Below, piece after piece: positions 46,290-58,417 of a stretch of 64,000 bases of DNA. Below the pieces are notes generated by a model. It was not told where the DNA came from, did no database searches, and saw nothing but the letters and a program-made list of their open reading frames with translations. Source of the DNA: Haliclystus octoradiatus. Taxonomy: Eukaryota > Cnidaria > Staurozoa > Stauromedusae > Haliclystidae. The position numbers and the translations under genes were made by a program. The DNA lies in contig OU744447.1 in assembly GCA_916610825.1 (NCBI GenBank), positions 9,655,751-9,719,750 on the forward strand, written 5' to 3'. Positions within the stretch are counted from its first letter, which is position 1, and every line of letters starts with the position of its first letter.

Positions 46290-47180
46290 TTACATTTCCG
46301 AAGCAGTAGACGGTAGAGATAATTGCATTGTGTCAATCATTTCTTCAACCATATTTAGTTGTGGATGTTGTTCAATACCATTAGTATATTTTTCAGATAG
46401 TTGCTGCATTGCCCATCCCAAGTATCGTGATGCGCTACGTTTGACTTTTGCCGATCCTTTGCTGTTACTTAAGAGAAATGAGCAAGACAGACATAGCCCG
46501 TATAACGCCCTCATATTATTAGGGTCTAGCTTCAATGCTTGGGCATAGTATCGACGGGCAAGAGTAACACTATCAGCTGTACCAATTGTGTATTGAATTT
46601 CAGCATATCTTTGGTGATATAAATGATTATGAGGATGAGATAGGATTAATTCTTCAACACAAAATGACGCTTTTGAAAATTCTTGTTGTGAAATGTATAG
46701 TTCAGATAATTCCATCCAAGCTTCTTGGTCTGCCATGAAATCTTCAAGATATTTAGTCAAATCTGTTATTGCTCCAATTGTGTCATTTTGTGCTCTTTTG
46801 ATTGCAATTAAACGTTTCCTTGCAATGAGATTACCAGCGTCATCTTTTAATATAATCTTGTAATGTTTTATTGCATCTTCGTAATCTTCTAATGCTTCTA
46901 ATCTCATTCCACGCAGCCTTCGCACCCGGGAACTGTTTGGGAATTGTTGGTGTAAAGCTCTCAAGCAACCTGTTCCTAAATCGTATCTTCCACAGTCTAA
47001 AGCAGCAACAAAAACTTGCTCATAAACAAGCCAAACTTCATCACCAAGCTTACTTGAATGTTCTGACAATAATGCTTCACCAACGTCAACTATTTCATCA
47101 CTGTTTCTGTAATTCTCATCACGCCACTGTTTCATTTTCCGTCTTGCTACATCAACATCTAACACTTCTTCAGACGCCAT
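46290..47180 (-). CDS. EMC2: ER membrane protein complex subunit 2 (TTC35)
   Basis: Cytosolic TPR scaffold of the ER membrane complex, which inserts tail-anchored and polytopic proteins. 296 aa (human 297) in a single exon. Start chosen at ATG 47180 (MASEEVLDVDVARRKMKQW), which aligns with the vertebrate N-terminus; the frame stays open upstream but only with a TTG. Family landmarks: WRDENYRNSDEIVDVGEALL, SKLGDEVWLVYEQV, AARKRK-like LIARKRLIAIKRAQ, DQEAWMELSELYI, HPHNHLYHQRYAEIQYT and QALKLDPNNMRALYGL. The TPR helices span most of the protein. Vertebrate EMC2 has many introns, so the intronless state is notable. There is no A-tail after the stop and the frame is intact, so it looks functional. 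Confidence 0.95.
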   Translation of the reverse strand: MASEEVLDVDVARRKMKQWRDENYRNSDEIVDVGEALLSEHSSKLGDEVWLVYEQVFVAALDCGRYDLGTGCLRALHQQFPNSSRVRRLRGMRLEALEDYEDAIKHYKIILKDDAGNLIARKRLIAIKRAQNDTIGAITDLTKYLEDFMADQEAWMELSELYISQQEFSKASFCVEELILSHPHNHLYHQRYAEIQYTIGTADSVTLARRYYAQALKLDPNNMRALYGLCLSCSFLLSNSKGSAKVKRSASRYLGWAMQQLSEKYTNGIEQHPQLNMVEEMIDTMQLSLPSTASEM

Positions 47181-47465
47181 GATTGAATTTGCAACCAAAG
47201 GACGCGAGGTTGTCGAATAAAAGAGGTCGCACTTTGAGAATTCTACAGATCTGATTGGTTCGTATTTTTAGATCTTTCGTGTTTTTGATTTCGGGCGATT
47301 AAACATGGCGGATGCGGAGTGAAAAATAAGTGGAAAACATCCAGACAGACAAATTTTGGTTCTAACTTTGATGTGTTTTTGTTACACAGTAAATACAAGT
47401 TTGATTCATACCTGTGATGTAAAAGTGTTTAGTTTATACGTTATAGTGAAACGAACGAAACAATC
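47181..47465. promoter_or_regulatory. Bidirectional promoter EMC2 / LEPROT-family gene
   Basis: Only 285 bases separate the two start codons. It contains an inverted CCAAT box (CTGATTGG at 47249-47256) and a YY1-like AAACATGGCGGATG at about 47303. No TATA box is evident at a fitting place. Inferred shared housekeeping promoter. Confidence 0.6.
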
Positions 47466-50400
47466 ATGGGTCCAATGACGAGGTTTGTATTATCTTGGAA
47501 TTACTCCCTGAACTGAAGTTCAATTTGACATCAGACATTCTAGTCTTTAAGTTTCTACTGGACTCTTACCGTGACCATGTAAAGTAACAACAGCTAACAA
47601 ATAAATTACATGAAATAAGTCTAGTTCTTTATTTGCATAAGAAGTATTTCATTGATAAATTTAAAGATTTAAAAGTCAGTTGCAGTCATTTTAATTGTTT
47701 AACTTTTGCCTGGAAATCAGTGACACTGACCTGACCCAAACGATTTAAATATTTAAGATAACATTATCTAGAGATCTAACTGGCTAATTTCATGTCTATA
47801 TCCCAGTTTTTAGAGTACTGCAAAGCTACTCCTGAGATGATCGATATGCTTTCAAGCCTAGTTGCAAAAAATTCAGAAAACTTGGTTTTGCGCGGGGAAT
47901 ACACTTATTTTTTAGCATAGTTTAGTACCAACTCCTGAAGATTATGCGGGAAATGTATTTGCCGTGCGGACTAATGTTTTCAAATTGAGCTTTCAAGTCT
48001 TCTGAGCCCCTGCAATTTTTTTTCCAAAAGGAATTGGAAGTTTCTGATCGATGCATGGTAAATCTGCTGTTCTTAATGAACAAATTCATCACCTCTGTTC
48101 GATCAATTAATTGTCATAGCTACGAAGCCTAAAATAGAATTAATAGCACGTAACTTATGATTTTTATTGTTACAAAAATTAGCGGAGCGGGAATCGGCTA
48201 AACCAGGATTCAAACACGCAAAATGACAAGCACTTGTGGATATTTCTTCATGTTGGTGTTTGTACAGTGCAATATTGATAAATAGAACATTAGATCTAAA
48301 TAAAGTTTTTAAAGAAAGGTTGTAAATATTTGAAAACAAGTATATTTAAATGCGTTTAAATCACAGTTTTTACACCTTCGAGTCATTTCAACTTAGTAAA
48401 CAAAGTAATGTGACAATCCCGGTGAAAATCACCTTAATCATACATAATTATGCGACATCAGTCTGATTTTGATATGAGGCCCGGACAGAAAAACCGAGCA
48501 ATTTACACAGACCCTATTCTTTCGTGAACGAATCGCGGTCTGTGACGCAGGCTAGAGCCGCCCCCGAGATAATATTTTCAGCATCTCCAGCCGCTAGCAA
48601 ACATTTTTCACAGAAACCTTATTACTAATATTTATCTATAGAATATTGTTTTCCTGCCAGCAGAATGGGCAAATAATCGTAAAAGCTCCTGGGGGTAAAT
48701 ATTTTGTGACCGCCCCCGAGATCTTGTTGAAATGCGCCCTTCTCAACAAACTGAATAACTATTACAACTGGATTACACCAATAGCTAAGTTTGCATTATG
48801 CTATTGTTTATAATAGTGGTTGCCATTTTTGTTACTACTACAGTACATCATTTTACAAAACTGCTTTAAAAATACTTAACCCACTAAAATAAGCACAATC
48901 ATTGTAAATACTATTTGAAATTCAATCTGATTATCTATATGCTTGAGCTACTTAAGCATGATATTATTCACAATACTATTGTTATGTAATGCACCAATTC
49001 TAAATTGGCATTCCTTCAATAGGATCATTATGATGTCATTCTTTGCATCAATTGGTATCTTACTGGTTGTCCTTGGATGTGCTTTAGATGAATTTCAAAC
49101 ACCCAAAGGGTAAGCCTAAGTTACCACTTACAGGGTAGAAATAATAATGATATAAGCTGAACGGGTGCGTGTACTATTCTATAATTGAGATGTGCCATCT
49201 TTTGTCATAACATCTTCTGTTATTTTTGTGAAATGGAACTGATCAGCATTTACAAGCATTTGCAAGCCTTCAGTCACCCGCACACACTGGGAAACCACGA
49301 CGGAAAATCAGCAACAAGCGCTTCAAACAGTAATAGCCAATACATATGCGTATACAATGTCCATAGCATGAGTTGCTGACCCAGGGTTAGCGTAAGAATT
49401 CATTTGTTTTATATATGATTAAAGTCATTTATTATTCTACATTTTGAATTTTCTTAAACATCAAATTAAACTCGGAACTCAGAACTTTACGGAACTAAAT
49501 GAAAGGAGAGTGATAAATCACTCTCCTCAAAATGCTTGGGAGAGCTGTAGGAGAGTGATTTTGGAAAAGTCCAATGTTCATTAATAACTGAAATCAAAAA
49601 GAGCAGATTTGGCTTGTTAATCATCAAGCCATAGTCAATGTACGATAGTTTTTGCAAAAAAATAAAATAATTTACTGCAGTCAACAATTTAAAAAACATT
49701 ATTGTTAAAATAATATTTTTACTCTTTGTGAAAAAAATTGTTTATCCAAACACTTTGTTTCGTTCAAAAAGTTCTACGTTTTCTCAAAATTAATTTTTAA
49801 AATGCACTCCATTCGTGAAACTCTAAACTGATAGGGCTACAAGGTTAAAAAAAAAGTTTAAAACGAGAGAAAAATCTACGAAAAACGCACGCGACATAAA
49901 TTGTAAACAACATCATTCTATACGATTAACATTATTCGAAATCTATTGTTTGAGAACAATAGCGCATGTATTCCCATAACAACGCAATCAAATTTCACGA
50001 TGTTAGTCAAGTGAAATTTTAATTGATGGTCGAGTGGAAAAGACGTAGACAAAGTTTTACATCGATATAATTATACACTGCTGATTAAATCATTATATTT
50101 AATTGTTTATTAGTTTGAATTAAACTGTCTTCAGTTTGGCTAAAGACAATACATGTTCTTACCAATTTTACTTCAACGTCAAGAGAACCATGTGCTCAAT
50201 TAAACTCGTTTGACCGTTGGATTATTTAGATTTTTCAAAACAGTTTTGTTTGAAATTGATTCGTTACATTTTTGGTAGTTTGTTTATAAACTAATTGAAG
50301 AATTATTATATTGTTATGAAATCAGAAAGGTGTATCAATTGTTGTAAAAAATCACACTGTTATTTTGTTAAGGCGCAAGGCAATTAAATGCTCTCCAAAA

Positions 50401-53400
50401 TTGTAAACAAGGCGCTTGAACGCGCGGGTGAGCGATCGCGCGCCTTTCCCGTAAAGGTCTGGGAACTGTTCAGTAAAGATCACAGGACAACGTTGATTAT
50501 TGACTGGCAGACTTTGCCGGACAAAATAAAATTTATGCCAGACATTATCCGATGTTCGGCACTCATTACAAACCCTGAGTCATCCGCACTGATGGGTTAA
50601 TTTATATAACAGCTGTAACCAGTAATAAATGTTTAAACCAAGTTGACGTTTTCTTGGAATTTGACACACAGTGAAATTTGATATCTAAAATGAAAGCCAT
50701 CAAAATTTATATGGTTGAAACATTAATTTGTTACACTATATTTCCTTCCATTATTCAAAGCAGAAATAAAAAATTCAAGCCCGTCCAAACCACGACGGGA
50801 AACAGCGATTGTGATTGATATACCACTCAAATATCTTACTTGAAAACCAACAATTGCGAAAACTGGACCACACACACATACACAGAATTTCACACTTTTA
50901 GGTTTAGATAGATGTATGAAAGATGGGCCTGCTATAAAGCACTGAATCTTTCCATCAAATCTTTGTTGGTTGTCCTCACATCAAAACTTTACAAAATGTT
51001 TGAAATTTCCCAACATCTATAGAAAGGATCATTTAAATTCAATCTTAATATTATTTTATTTGTTTATTCCAGATCATGGTGGATTCTCTTTGTTTGTAAG
51101 TCTACCCCTGCGAAAAAAAGTTCATGAGTTCATTAATGTGAAATTGCCCAAAAGTTCATGAACTATTCATGAACAGTTCATGAAAGTTCATGAACAGTTC
51201 ATGAAGTGTTCATAAACTCTTTGTGACTGTTCATGAACCAACAAAAAATGTTCATGAACTGTTCATGAAGTTCATGAATTGTTCATGAACTGTGCATGAA
51301 TTGTTCATGAAGTTCATGAACTGTTCATGAACTCATGGATTTTTTTTGCAGGGGTAATAATGACATCCAAATTATTATTTATTTGTTTAGAATGGTTTGA
51401 TTAGAATAAATTTTTGAGTGTAAATATTGCTTCTAGTGTCATAATGAATGTGATCAGTAATTAATGATCTATCCGTGCATGCTGCTTTTGAGGATTCTTC
51501 ATGATTATTCACCCTTCAAAATTGAGTTTTGATATAATATATATCAACCCTATCAGCCCAAAAACATCTGAACCAATCATACGATGCTATGCTTCACCGC
51601 CGCGTCCTTGGTTGTCACTGGCTAAATAATTATCTAAAGAATCATTAAGAGCTCTTATTCCATCAGCCTCCACCAACAAAAAAAGGATAATATTTATTGG
51701 ACATCATATACGAGCTGAAGAGAGATGCCCTCAGTCGTTACATGATGTTCTTCGCTACCCTCCAACTGGCAGCAAAAGAAGGGGCACAATTCAACATGAA
51801 CATTTTTACGCTTTATGTAATGATGTTGTTAATTGTGATCTTGATAGTGTTGACATTATTCATAAGGTTTTTAAATTTATGTGCGTAATTATAATTAAAC
51901 GTAAGAGGAACGGGTTGTTAAATTGAACAATACAGTCTGCAAATCTATCAACCCTATATATTGAGATATAGAGGCAAGTTGGCAACATGCAGATAGTGGT
52001 CAATTTATCTATATCTTATAGCTGGTTGTGATAAACATATTTTATTGTATCGTCGTTCTACCCGATTCCGTAGTGACTCAAAAGGTGACATGTAGAAATG
52101 TCAATACCCACAGTCGCTTCAAGGCAGAATGATAATGTAGTCTAGTGTTGCCTACTTATTACAGATAAACAGAATAATCAGTTGTCGTATATTCTGATTT
52201 TATTTCAATTTCTTTTATTAGTATTCTTCTACATTGTGGCACCAATTCCTGCTCTTATCTCTCGACGTATGGGAAATGATTATGGTTCATTCGGCGGTAC
52301 TTCAAAGTATGTAAATGTAACCTGTTTGTTTTATTATTGATAGGTCCCATCTGTGACACTAGTCTGATATTTAATTTCATTAATATTATTATATTTTATA
52401 GCTTATGTAATGAGATATCTCTGTTTTTCACCGCTGGTATTGTTGTGTCTGCATTTGGTAAGTTGAGTACAATTACTACATTTTGCTGCAATTATGATAT
52501 TCACAAGACTAATTATTATTTTAAACAATTACATAGAGTTAAAGGAGCAAAAATGACCGGCAGGCGCTACGCACTTAGGATCACGTGCACGCTTATTGTT
52601 ATAACACAATGTTCATTGTTGCCATGAATTTTATTACAACTTAGGCCTGCGTATAACAATTGTTTCAAAGCGAGACGGTTGAATTGCGCTAAGCATAAAT
52701 TCAACTTGTGCTCGCAGCGGTCGCCGGTCAATTTTGCCCCTTTAAGTTCATGGAGTTAAAGTTTGTGAATAATCAACTGCGTCAATATTCTGAAAGCAAT
52801 CTAGGCCACAGTTAATCAATTATTTGTATAAATTCTTTAATTCTTTTCTATCTGTTATTTATAGGCCTACCTATAAATGCAAGGTCTGTGAAATGTGTGT
52901 GCAATATACCGCTGTTATCTCAGTCGGTTTTTGAATAAGATGTTTAGTTGAGTTATCAAGTTCATAAAAACATAAACTGTCACAAATCACGATAGCAAAA
53001 TCTGCAAAATCACGTAAAATTTTAGAAAGAAATTTAGTGAAATCTATACATGAAAAATTCTAATAATTTGATGTATAAATACGATATCAAAAATGGATGA
53101 ACAATAATAATACTGTATATATGTTTGAGAAAGGTATACAGATGACAAACTCTCTTAACTGCATTGATTTCATTGCTTTCACTTTTAATTTATCTAACTT
53201 CACCAGATGTCGAATTCTAAGAACACATCAACTCAGTTGAAACATTTGTTATTGTTTACGTCTGTTATTTAAGTTAACCCAGTAACGTAGGTGATTCATT
53301 TCCAGTTTCTGAATAATTTATGATTATGATAATGTTTATATCTATTCAGGTTTACCAATTGTTCTTGCTAGATCTGGTGTGGTAAGTACTGCTTCAACAA

Positions 53401-54104
53401 TAATATCTACTGAGAATAAATGATAAAATCGTCCTTAACCTTGCTAGAGACACACTTTATATTTTAAAATTCATGAGTAAACAAAATAATCAAAAACCAT
53501 GAAGCTCACACGCTGCTAGCCTGCATTACAGACAAGGGTAACGTTTCCAAATGTTTTGGTCTGTGACGCAGGCTATTGTGCTGCATTTTCTCAAAAATGC
53601 TAAGAAGGCTTTGACTGTGAATCATGGAATATACGTTGGATTTTTGAAATGTTAACAATCAACTTTCACTTATACAGTCAAACCTGTTATAACGGTCACC
53701 TCTATAGAGCAGCCACCTGTCTATAGTGGTCACTCTTGCAATGTCTAAAATAGCAGTTTCTATTGAATTTAACCTGTATATAAAGGCCACCTGTTTATAG
53801 TGGTCAATTTATCTACCTCTCTTAGCTGGCTGTTATATACAGGTTTCACTGTACATGAATTTCAAGTTGCCTGGAGAACCCTTAAATAAATTAAAGTTTC
53901 ACACTATATTAAACCATTAAACAGATACTATCCAAAAGACTATTAAGTTACAAAAGAATGTGTAGTTTTTTACTCACATTATCTTCATTTTGTTAGATTG
54001 AATATGGCGCCATGGCTCTTGTTATGGGTGGAAATGCTTTCATCTTTATTACAATACTCACCTTTTTCATGACATTCAACAGTGAAGATGAATTTGGATT
54101 TTAA
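47466..54104 (+). CDS. LEPROTL1: Leptin receptor overlapping transcript-like (LEPROT/VPS55 family)
   Basis: Small four-helix membrane protein of endosomes/Golgi, related to yeast Vps55, acting in receptor sorting. Exons: 47466-47482, 49023-49109, 51073-51095, 52222-52306, 52402-52457, 53350-53381, 53997-54104; 135 aa; all GT-AG. Helix 1: FFASIGILLVVLGCAL. Then SWWILFVLFFYIVAPIPALI, the family motif FFTAGIVVSAFGLPIVLAR, and last helix MGGNAFIFITILTFFMTF ending EDEFGF. Exons are tiny (17 and 23 bp) but the frame fits exactly. FVLFFYI and AFGLPIV are closer to LEPROTL1 than LEPROT; an invertebrate may have one gene for both, so the symbol is tentative. Confidence 0.92.
47940..48556. mobile_element. 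TAGCCTGC-type MITE with internal insertion
   Basis: Reverse complement of 1-349: GTGACAATCCCGGTGAAAAT, CGATCAATTAATTGTCATAGC and the terminal GCGGTCTGTGACGCAGGCTA. About 220 extra bases near 48150-48370. Confidence 0.65.
49110..51072. other. Intron 2 of the LEPROT-family gene
   Basis: Nothing recognised except a small hairpin at 49504-49528 (GGAGAGTGATAAATCACTCTCC). Short open frames lack homology. Confidence 0.45.
51105..51354. mobile_element. TA-flanked MITE packed with TTCATGAA palindromes
   Basis: Ends CCCCTGCGAAAAAAAG and TTTTTTTTGCAGGGG, with TA on both sides (51103-51104, 51355-51356). The interior is about 15 copies of GTTCATGAA-type repeats. It begins nine bases after the splice donor at 51096. 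Confidence 0.78.
51935..52056. repeat. Heavily worn 177-bp MITE relic
   Basis: CAGATAGTGGTCAATTTATCT and AGCTGGTTGTGATA recall the family right half. Confidence 0.4.
52542..52741. mobile_element. TTAA-flanked MITE
   Basis: AGGAGCAAAAATGACCGGC and GCCGGTCAATTTTGCCCCT form the ends, flanked by TTAA. TTAA is the piggyBac-type target; family assignment is inferred. Confidence 0.6.
53517..53575. repeat. 59-bp TAGCCTGC fold-back
   Basis: Starts TAGCCTGCATTACAGAC and ends GGTCTGTGACGCAGGCTA; loop region ACGTTTCCAAATG. Confidence 0.7.
53675..53851. mobile_element. 177-bp TA-flanked MITE, well preserved
   Basis: CAGTCAAACCTGTTATAACG to ACAGGTTTCACTG, TA on both sides; nearly colinear with 35070-35246. 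Confidence 0.82.
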
Positions 54105-54641
54105 GACAAAGCTACACTTGTATATATAAAGACTGTTTAGAGTATTATACTAGCATGCACCATTATCGCTTCTTCTTATAACTCTTCTAGGCGGCTAAAA
54201 TACATCTTATATAAAACTATAAAACTCATCACTGTAAAACACTATCTCTATAAAGTTGTTTATCGATGGATGACACCATTTATAAGCATATAGTGAAATT
54301 CTTTTTATTGGATTTGCTGATAAATAGTGTGGGATGTAATTTTGTTGACCATGCAACAGACCACGCAATATATGACTTTTAATACCAAGAATTTTGGAAT
54401 TTGCAAATTCAATAATTAGATATATTTAATTTAAATTTAGATCTGACAAGCTGAAACATTAATTGTAAAAAGTTAATAATTTAATGTGAATTGTTTGTTT
54501 ATGTGAATTTGTTTTCTTGTCTAATTGACTTTTTTCATTGCTACTACCAACGCTAATGGTGTAGAAGTAGATGAATATAGGGACATTGGTGTGGTCTCAA
54601 CAAACTTGCCCAACTTGTGTACAAGAGTCGTGTATGACTAG

Positions 54642-55126
<485 letters not shown>

Positions 55127-55620
55127 TTGTTGTTGTTGTTTGTCAACTTGTTGATTTTGGTCGATCTTTGCTTGCCATTCTGCGTTTTTCTTATCTACTG
55201 TGTCTGTGTTAATTGTTCAGCTATGCTCCTTAAGCAGCCACTACCCACTATCGACTACAGCTAATATTACATAAGTTATAAAAACAATGAAACATATAAT
55301 ATATATATAACAGAAACATGGTGAAATATGAATATGTCCATCGTAGCATTTTACTGACATTTTACCATCAAAAGTTCAACACGTTCTCAGAAAACTGGGG
55401 AGAAGTGGAACATGTCTAATTCGCTATTGGTAGCCATATTGTATTGCTTTGCGCTACATGAGATATGCACCATTTTCAATTTCATCAGTTTTGTCATGTG
55501 GTGGTTCAAAACCTCACGTTCGTTGGTAAATCGTTGTTTGCCGTTGTAGTTTTACTACATTATCAGCATTATCATAATAATACAGAATATATTGTTGCTC
55601 CTTATATAAAGTGTTTTGTC

Positions 55621-57511
55621 ATGGGAAGAAGAAGAGCGAAAAGAAAGGCTCCAACACGAAAGAAAATCCTAGGAACACTCGACTCGCAATTCAATTGTCC
55701 TTTTTGTAATCACGAAAAATCTTGTGATGTTTCAATGTGAGTACAGAACAGAACACTGTATAATTTAATTTGCTTCTTTGGTATGTCCATAATATTCTAA
55801 TTTTCAAGCCATGTCGAATTTATTTCATTATCTGTTATTTGCAGCTGTAGTAAGGCTGAGCTGAGGCATATCACACGTCAAATGAGATTAGTTGACAACT
55901 TGACACCTGTATTTCAATTGTTGTTTTTACAATTTGTATTGACTTGTTACATTTTGTTTGTTTCCTTCAGGGACCGTGCAAGAAATGTTGGTCACATATC
56001 ATGCCGTGTCTGTCTAGAAGATTTCCAAACACAAATTACATGTATCCTTCACATTATTATGATTATTTACAAGTTATTTTAGTGTGTTCATCTCATTCTT
56101 GTCAATTTTTCAAGCAAGACCAATTCGCGTTTTTTTTGTCACGCGTCAATATTTTTTGTTTGAATCATAGAAAATTTTCTGCAAAATTGTAATCCTTTTT
56201 TTAAATGGGGGACTCAAAATATTATAGCAAGCATTTATAAATCTTCCAAAGATTGTGTGGAATTGCATCCCCTCACCCAGTCTGCATTCAGGAAATTTAC
56301 GACGCCGAATATTTTATAACCCTGATTTTCCCGCCAAAATTATATGGTAATAACAGAAAATGCATAGATTTGTTATCAAAATACGGTACAAAAATCCCGG
56401 CCAAAGCGTTGAGAGGGAACTCCACACCAATTTGCCGTTAACACCGAAGCAATACCGGCTTGCGACGCCGGAGATTTCCAGCGGAAGCCTGTGGAATGCA
56501 GACTGCCCCCTCACTATCCATTCTTTGAAGTGATTTAGACATTAGAGGGCTCATCCATTCAGTCAATTTCCTTTTTTTTGTTCAGCTCAAAAACAAAGAA
56601 AAATTCTCAAGCTTTGGTTTGAAATTGTTTCCTCTTTCTCTCTTCTGGCAAAATCTCAATGGGAAATAACTTGACTATGAGTTATGCTGGAATAAAGTAA
56701 ACTCTTTTGTACCCAAGCAAGGCTTTGTACATTAAAATACATTTGGTATGAATCAAATCAGGTTCAAGAGCCTCTAACCTATGGTCTGATCCATAAAACT
56801 GAGGTATACAGTACACAGTCCAGAGAAACCTCTTACTAAGAGTTGTCCTGTATTTCTCAATTTGCAAAAGGTCAATCAAATGGGATTATTGTTATTGTCA
56901 ATGTCGAATTATGCAGATTCAAAGGGGGACAACTTTCCCTTCATGAGTTACGTTGTCATGTGTGCTGAAGGACTGACATAATCATACAGTCTAACTGAGT
57001 TTGCCTATAATCTTTCTAATTCTTTTGATGATTTTTAATGGAGCCAACTATTTGATGATTTATTCTGTTGTGGTGTCACCGGTGTGGCTTTCGAAACTCA
57101 TACATAATTTGTATCATTATAATATGTTTCAAATTTAATAACAATTTAAAAACATTTTCAGGTGAACAGTGCTCAATGCTTGTAAATAGCAAAGTGGTAA
57201 ATACTAATAATAAAGTCAAGAAAGAAAAACCATTTTTGCTGTTACTTAAAGTTAACCGCTCACGTTGTTAAACCATTATCAGACATAATACTGTATTCTA
57301 TATGGTATTCTGCCTGATGATCGGTTAACAGTGTGAAACTTCAAGTAACAGCTAAAATGGTGTGCCTTTCTTGACTATTATTATTATAAAATGTGGTATC
57401 ATTTTCATATTATTTGCATGTTCTTCTTTGACTCAAATCTTGTCAGATCTATCAGAAGCAGTTGACGTCTACAGCGATTGGATTGATGCATGTGAAACAG
57501 CTAACCAATAA
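55621..57511 (+). CDS. ELOF1: Transcription elongation factor 1 homolog
   Basis: Zinc-ribbon protein that travels with RNA polymerase II in the nucleus and aids elongation and transcription-coupled repair. Exons 55621-55736, 55971-56041, 57447-57511, GT-AG borders; 83 aa, equal to human. N-terminal basic tail [15 protein letters not shown], then zinc ligands C26-x2-C29 ([11 protein letters not shown]) and C50-x2-C53 ([10 protein letters not shown]), then [16 protein letters not shown] at the end. The in-frame ORF extends upstream to 55465, but homology places the start at 55621. Upstream lies AGCCATATTG near 55431, which may be promoter. A candidate AATAAA is at 57679-57684. Confidence 0.97.
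56042..57200. other. ELOF1 intron 2, left part
   Basis: No exon or repeat family recognised. Confidence 0.4.
57201..57395. repeat. Inverted element related to the 38.7-kb hairpin
   Basis: Left AATAAAGTCAAGAAAG...GCTGTTACTTAAAGTTAAC mirrors right GTGTGAAACTTCAAGTAACAGC...CTTTCTTGACTATTATT. The right arm includes CTGATGA and GAAAC. It sits in ELOF1 intron 2. Confidence 0.6.
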
Positions 57512-57678
57512 CACAAACTTTTATAAATAATATATCGTTATTGTGTTCCTATATGGATACTTGATTTAAGTACCTACATATTGAGTTGCGCAACACAAAT
57601 CTCATTTCAATGAAAAGAAAAACAAATCCTTTTCGTCAAAAATGATGCCACAAAGTGGATAGAAAGCTACTTTACTTC

Positions 57679-57684
57679 AATAAA
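57679..57684 (+). terminator. Candidate ELOF1 polyadenylation signal
   Basis: AATAAA 168 bases after the stop codon. Confidence 0.45.
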
Positions 57685-58406
57685 GGAAATTATTGCATTA
57701 GAATTATTATTACTACTGTATAAATTTGTAAATTTTTACTATAAGAGAGACATGACATGTTATTAATGACTGTTTATTTGTCAGCGTTACTTTTAATGTG
57801 AGATCTACCTGATAGTAGTTTTAATGCATGGCGGGTTTTCTTGGATTATTTCTCATTTATTATTTATAAATATTATTATTATAAAGATAATATCAATGAT
57901 TTTTATTTTTGCTTCTTTATACTGTGACTTATATCTGAAATTCATGCAAATTAATTGTTTTTTCCACTACCAGTATATTGGTAGTGTCTTACGATATATG
58001 AATAACACAAGACAGTTGACAAGTATTTTAAACAATAAAATTAAGGATGACACTTTCAATGACATTAAACAACACTTTCATAATAATTATTTATCGTAAT
58101 ATGAATTCAGTAAAAACATTTCAGTAAAACACAGACAGACTATTCAAAGAAAAAGCATGTCTTTGAAGCGTAGGCTGTAGTTTACCTAGTTAGTGATTGA
58201 ATCAGATCAAGGAAAACATTTCTTCTTATGAAGTGAAATATGATGTTTTTTCGAGTGGATATAATTATAGTAATGTACTTATATAAAATTAGTTCACAAA
58301 TAAAATTTATTACAGTCAAAATACAAGTTGGTACGTTTTGTGAATTAAAAATAAAAACCCTGTCATCCGGAACCTTCTGTACAAATAAACTTTCAGTAAA
58401 TAAATA
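57685..58406. other. Convergent intergenic space ELOF1 / SREK1IP1
   Basis: About 700 bases of AT-rich DNA between the two 3' ends; no other gene seen. Confidence 0.45.
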
Positions 58407-58412
58407 TTTATT
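58407..58412 (-). terminator. Candidate SREK1IP1 polyadenylation signal
   Basis: AATAAA on minus only five bases after the stop codon; would give a very short 3' UTR, so a more distal signal is possible. Confidence 0.3.
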
Positions 58413-58417
58413 ATCAA

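Noticed and set aside
47181..47198. Longer EMC2 N-terminus starting at 47198
   Set aside because: The codon at 47198 is TTG; the first ATG at 47180 aligns with the family N-terminus.
51697..51888. 63-codon ORF in a LEPROT-family intron
   Set aside because: No homology that I recognise; probably a chance frame or an old element piece.
55465..55620. N-terminal extension of ELOF1 starting at 55465
   Set aside because: ELOF1 begins MGRR in all relatives I know; the upstream frame is probably 5' UTR or promoter read-through.
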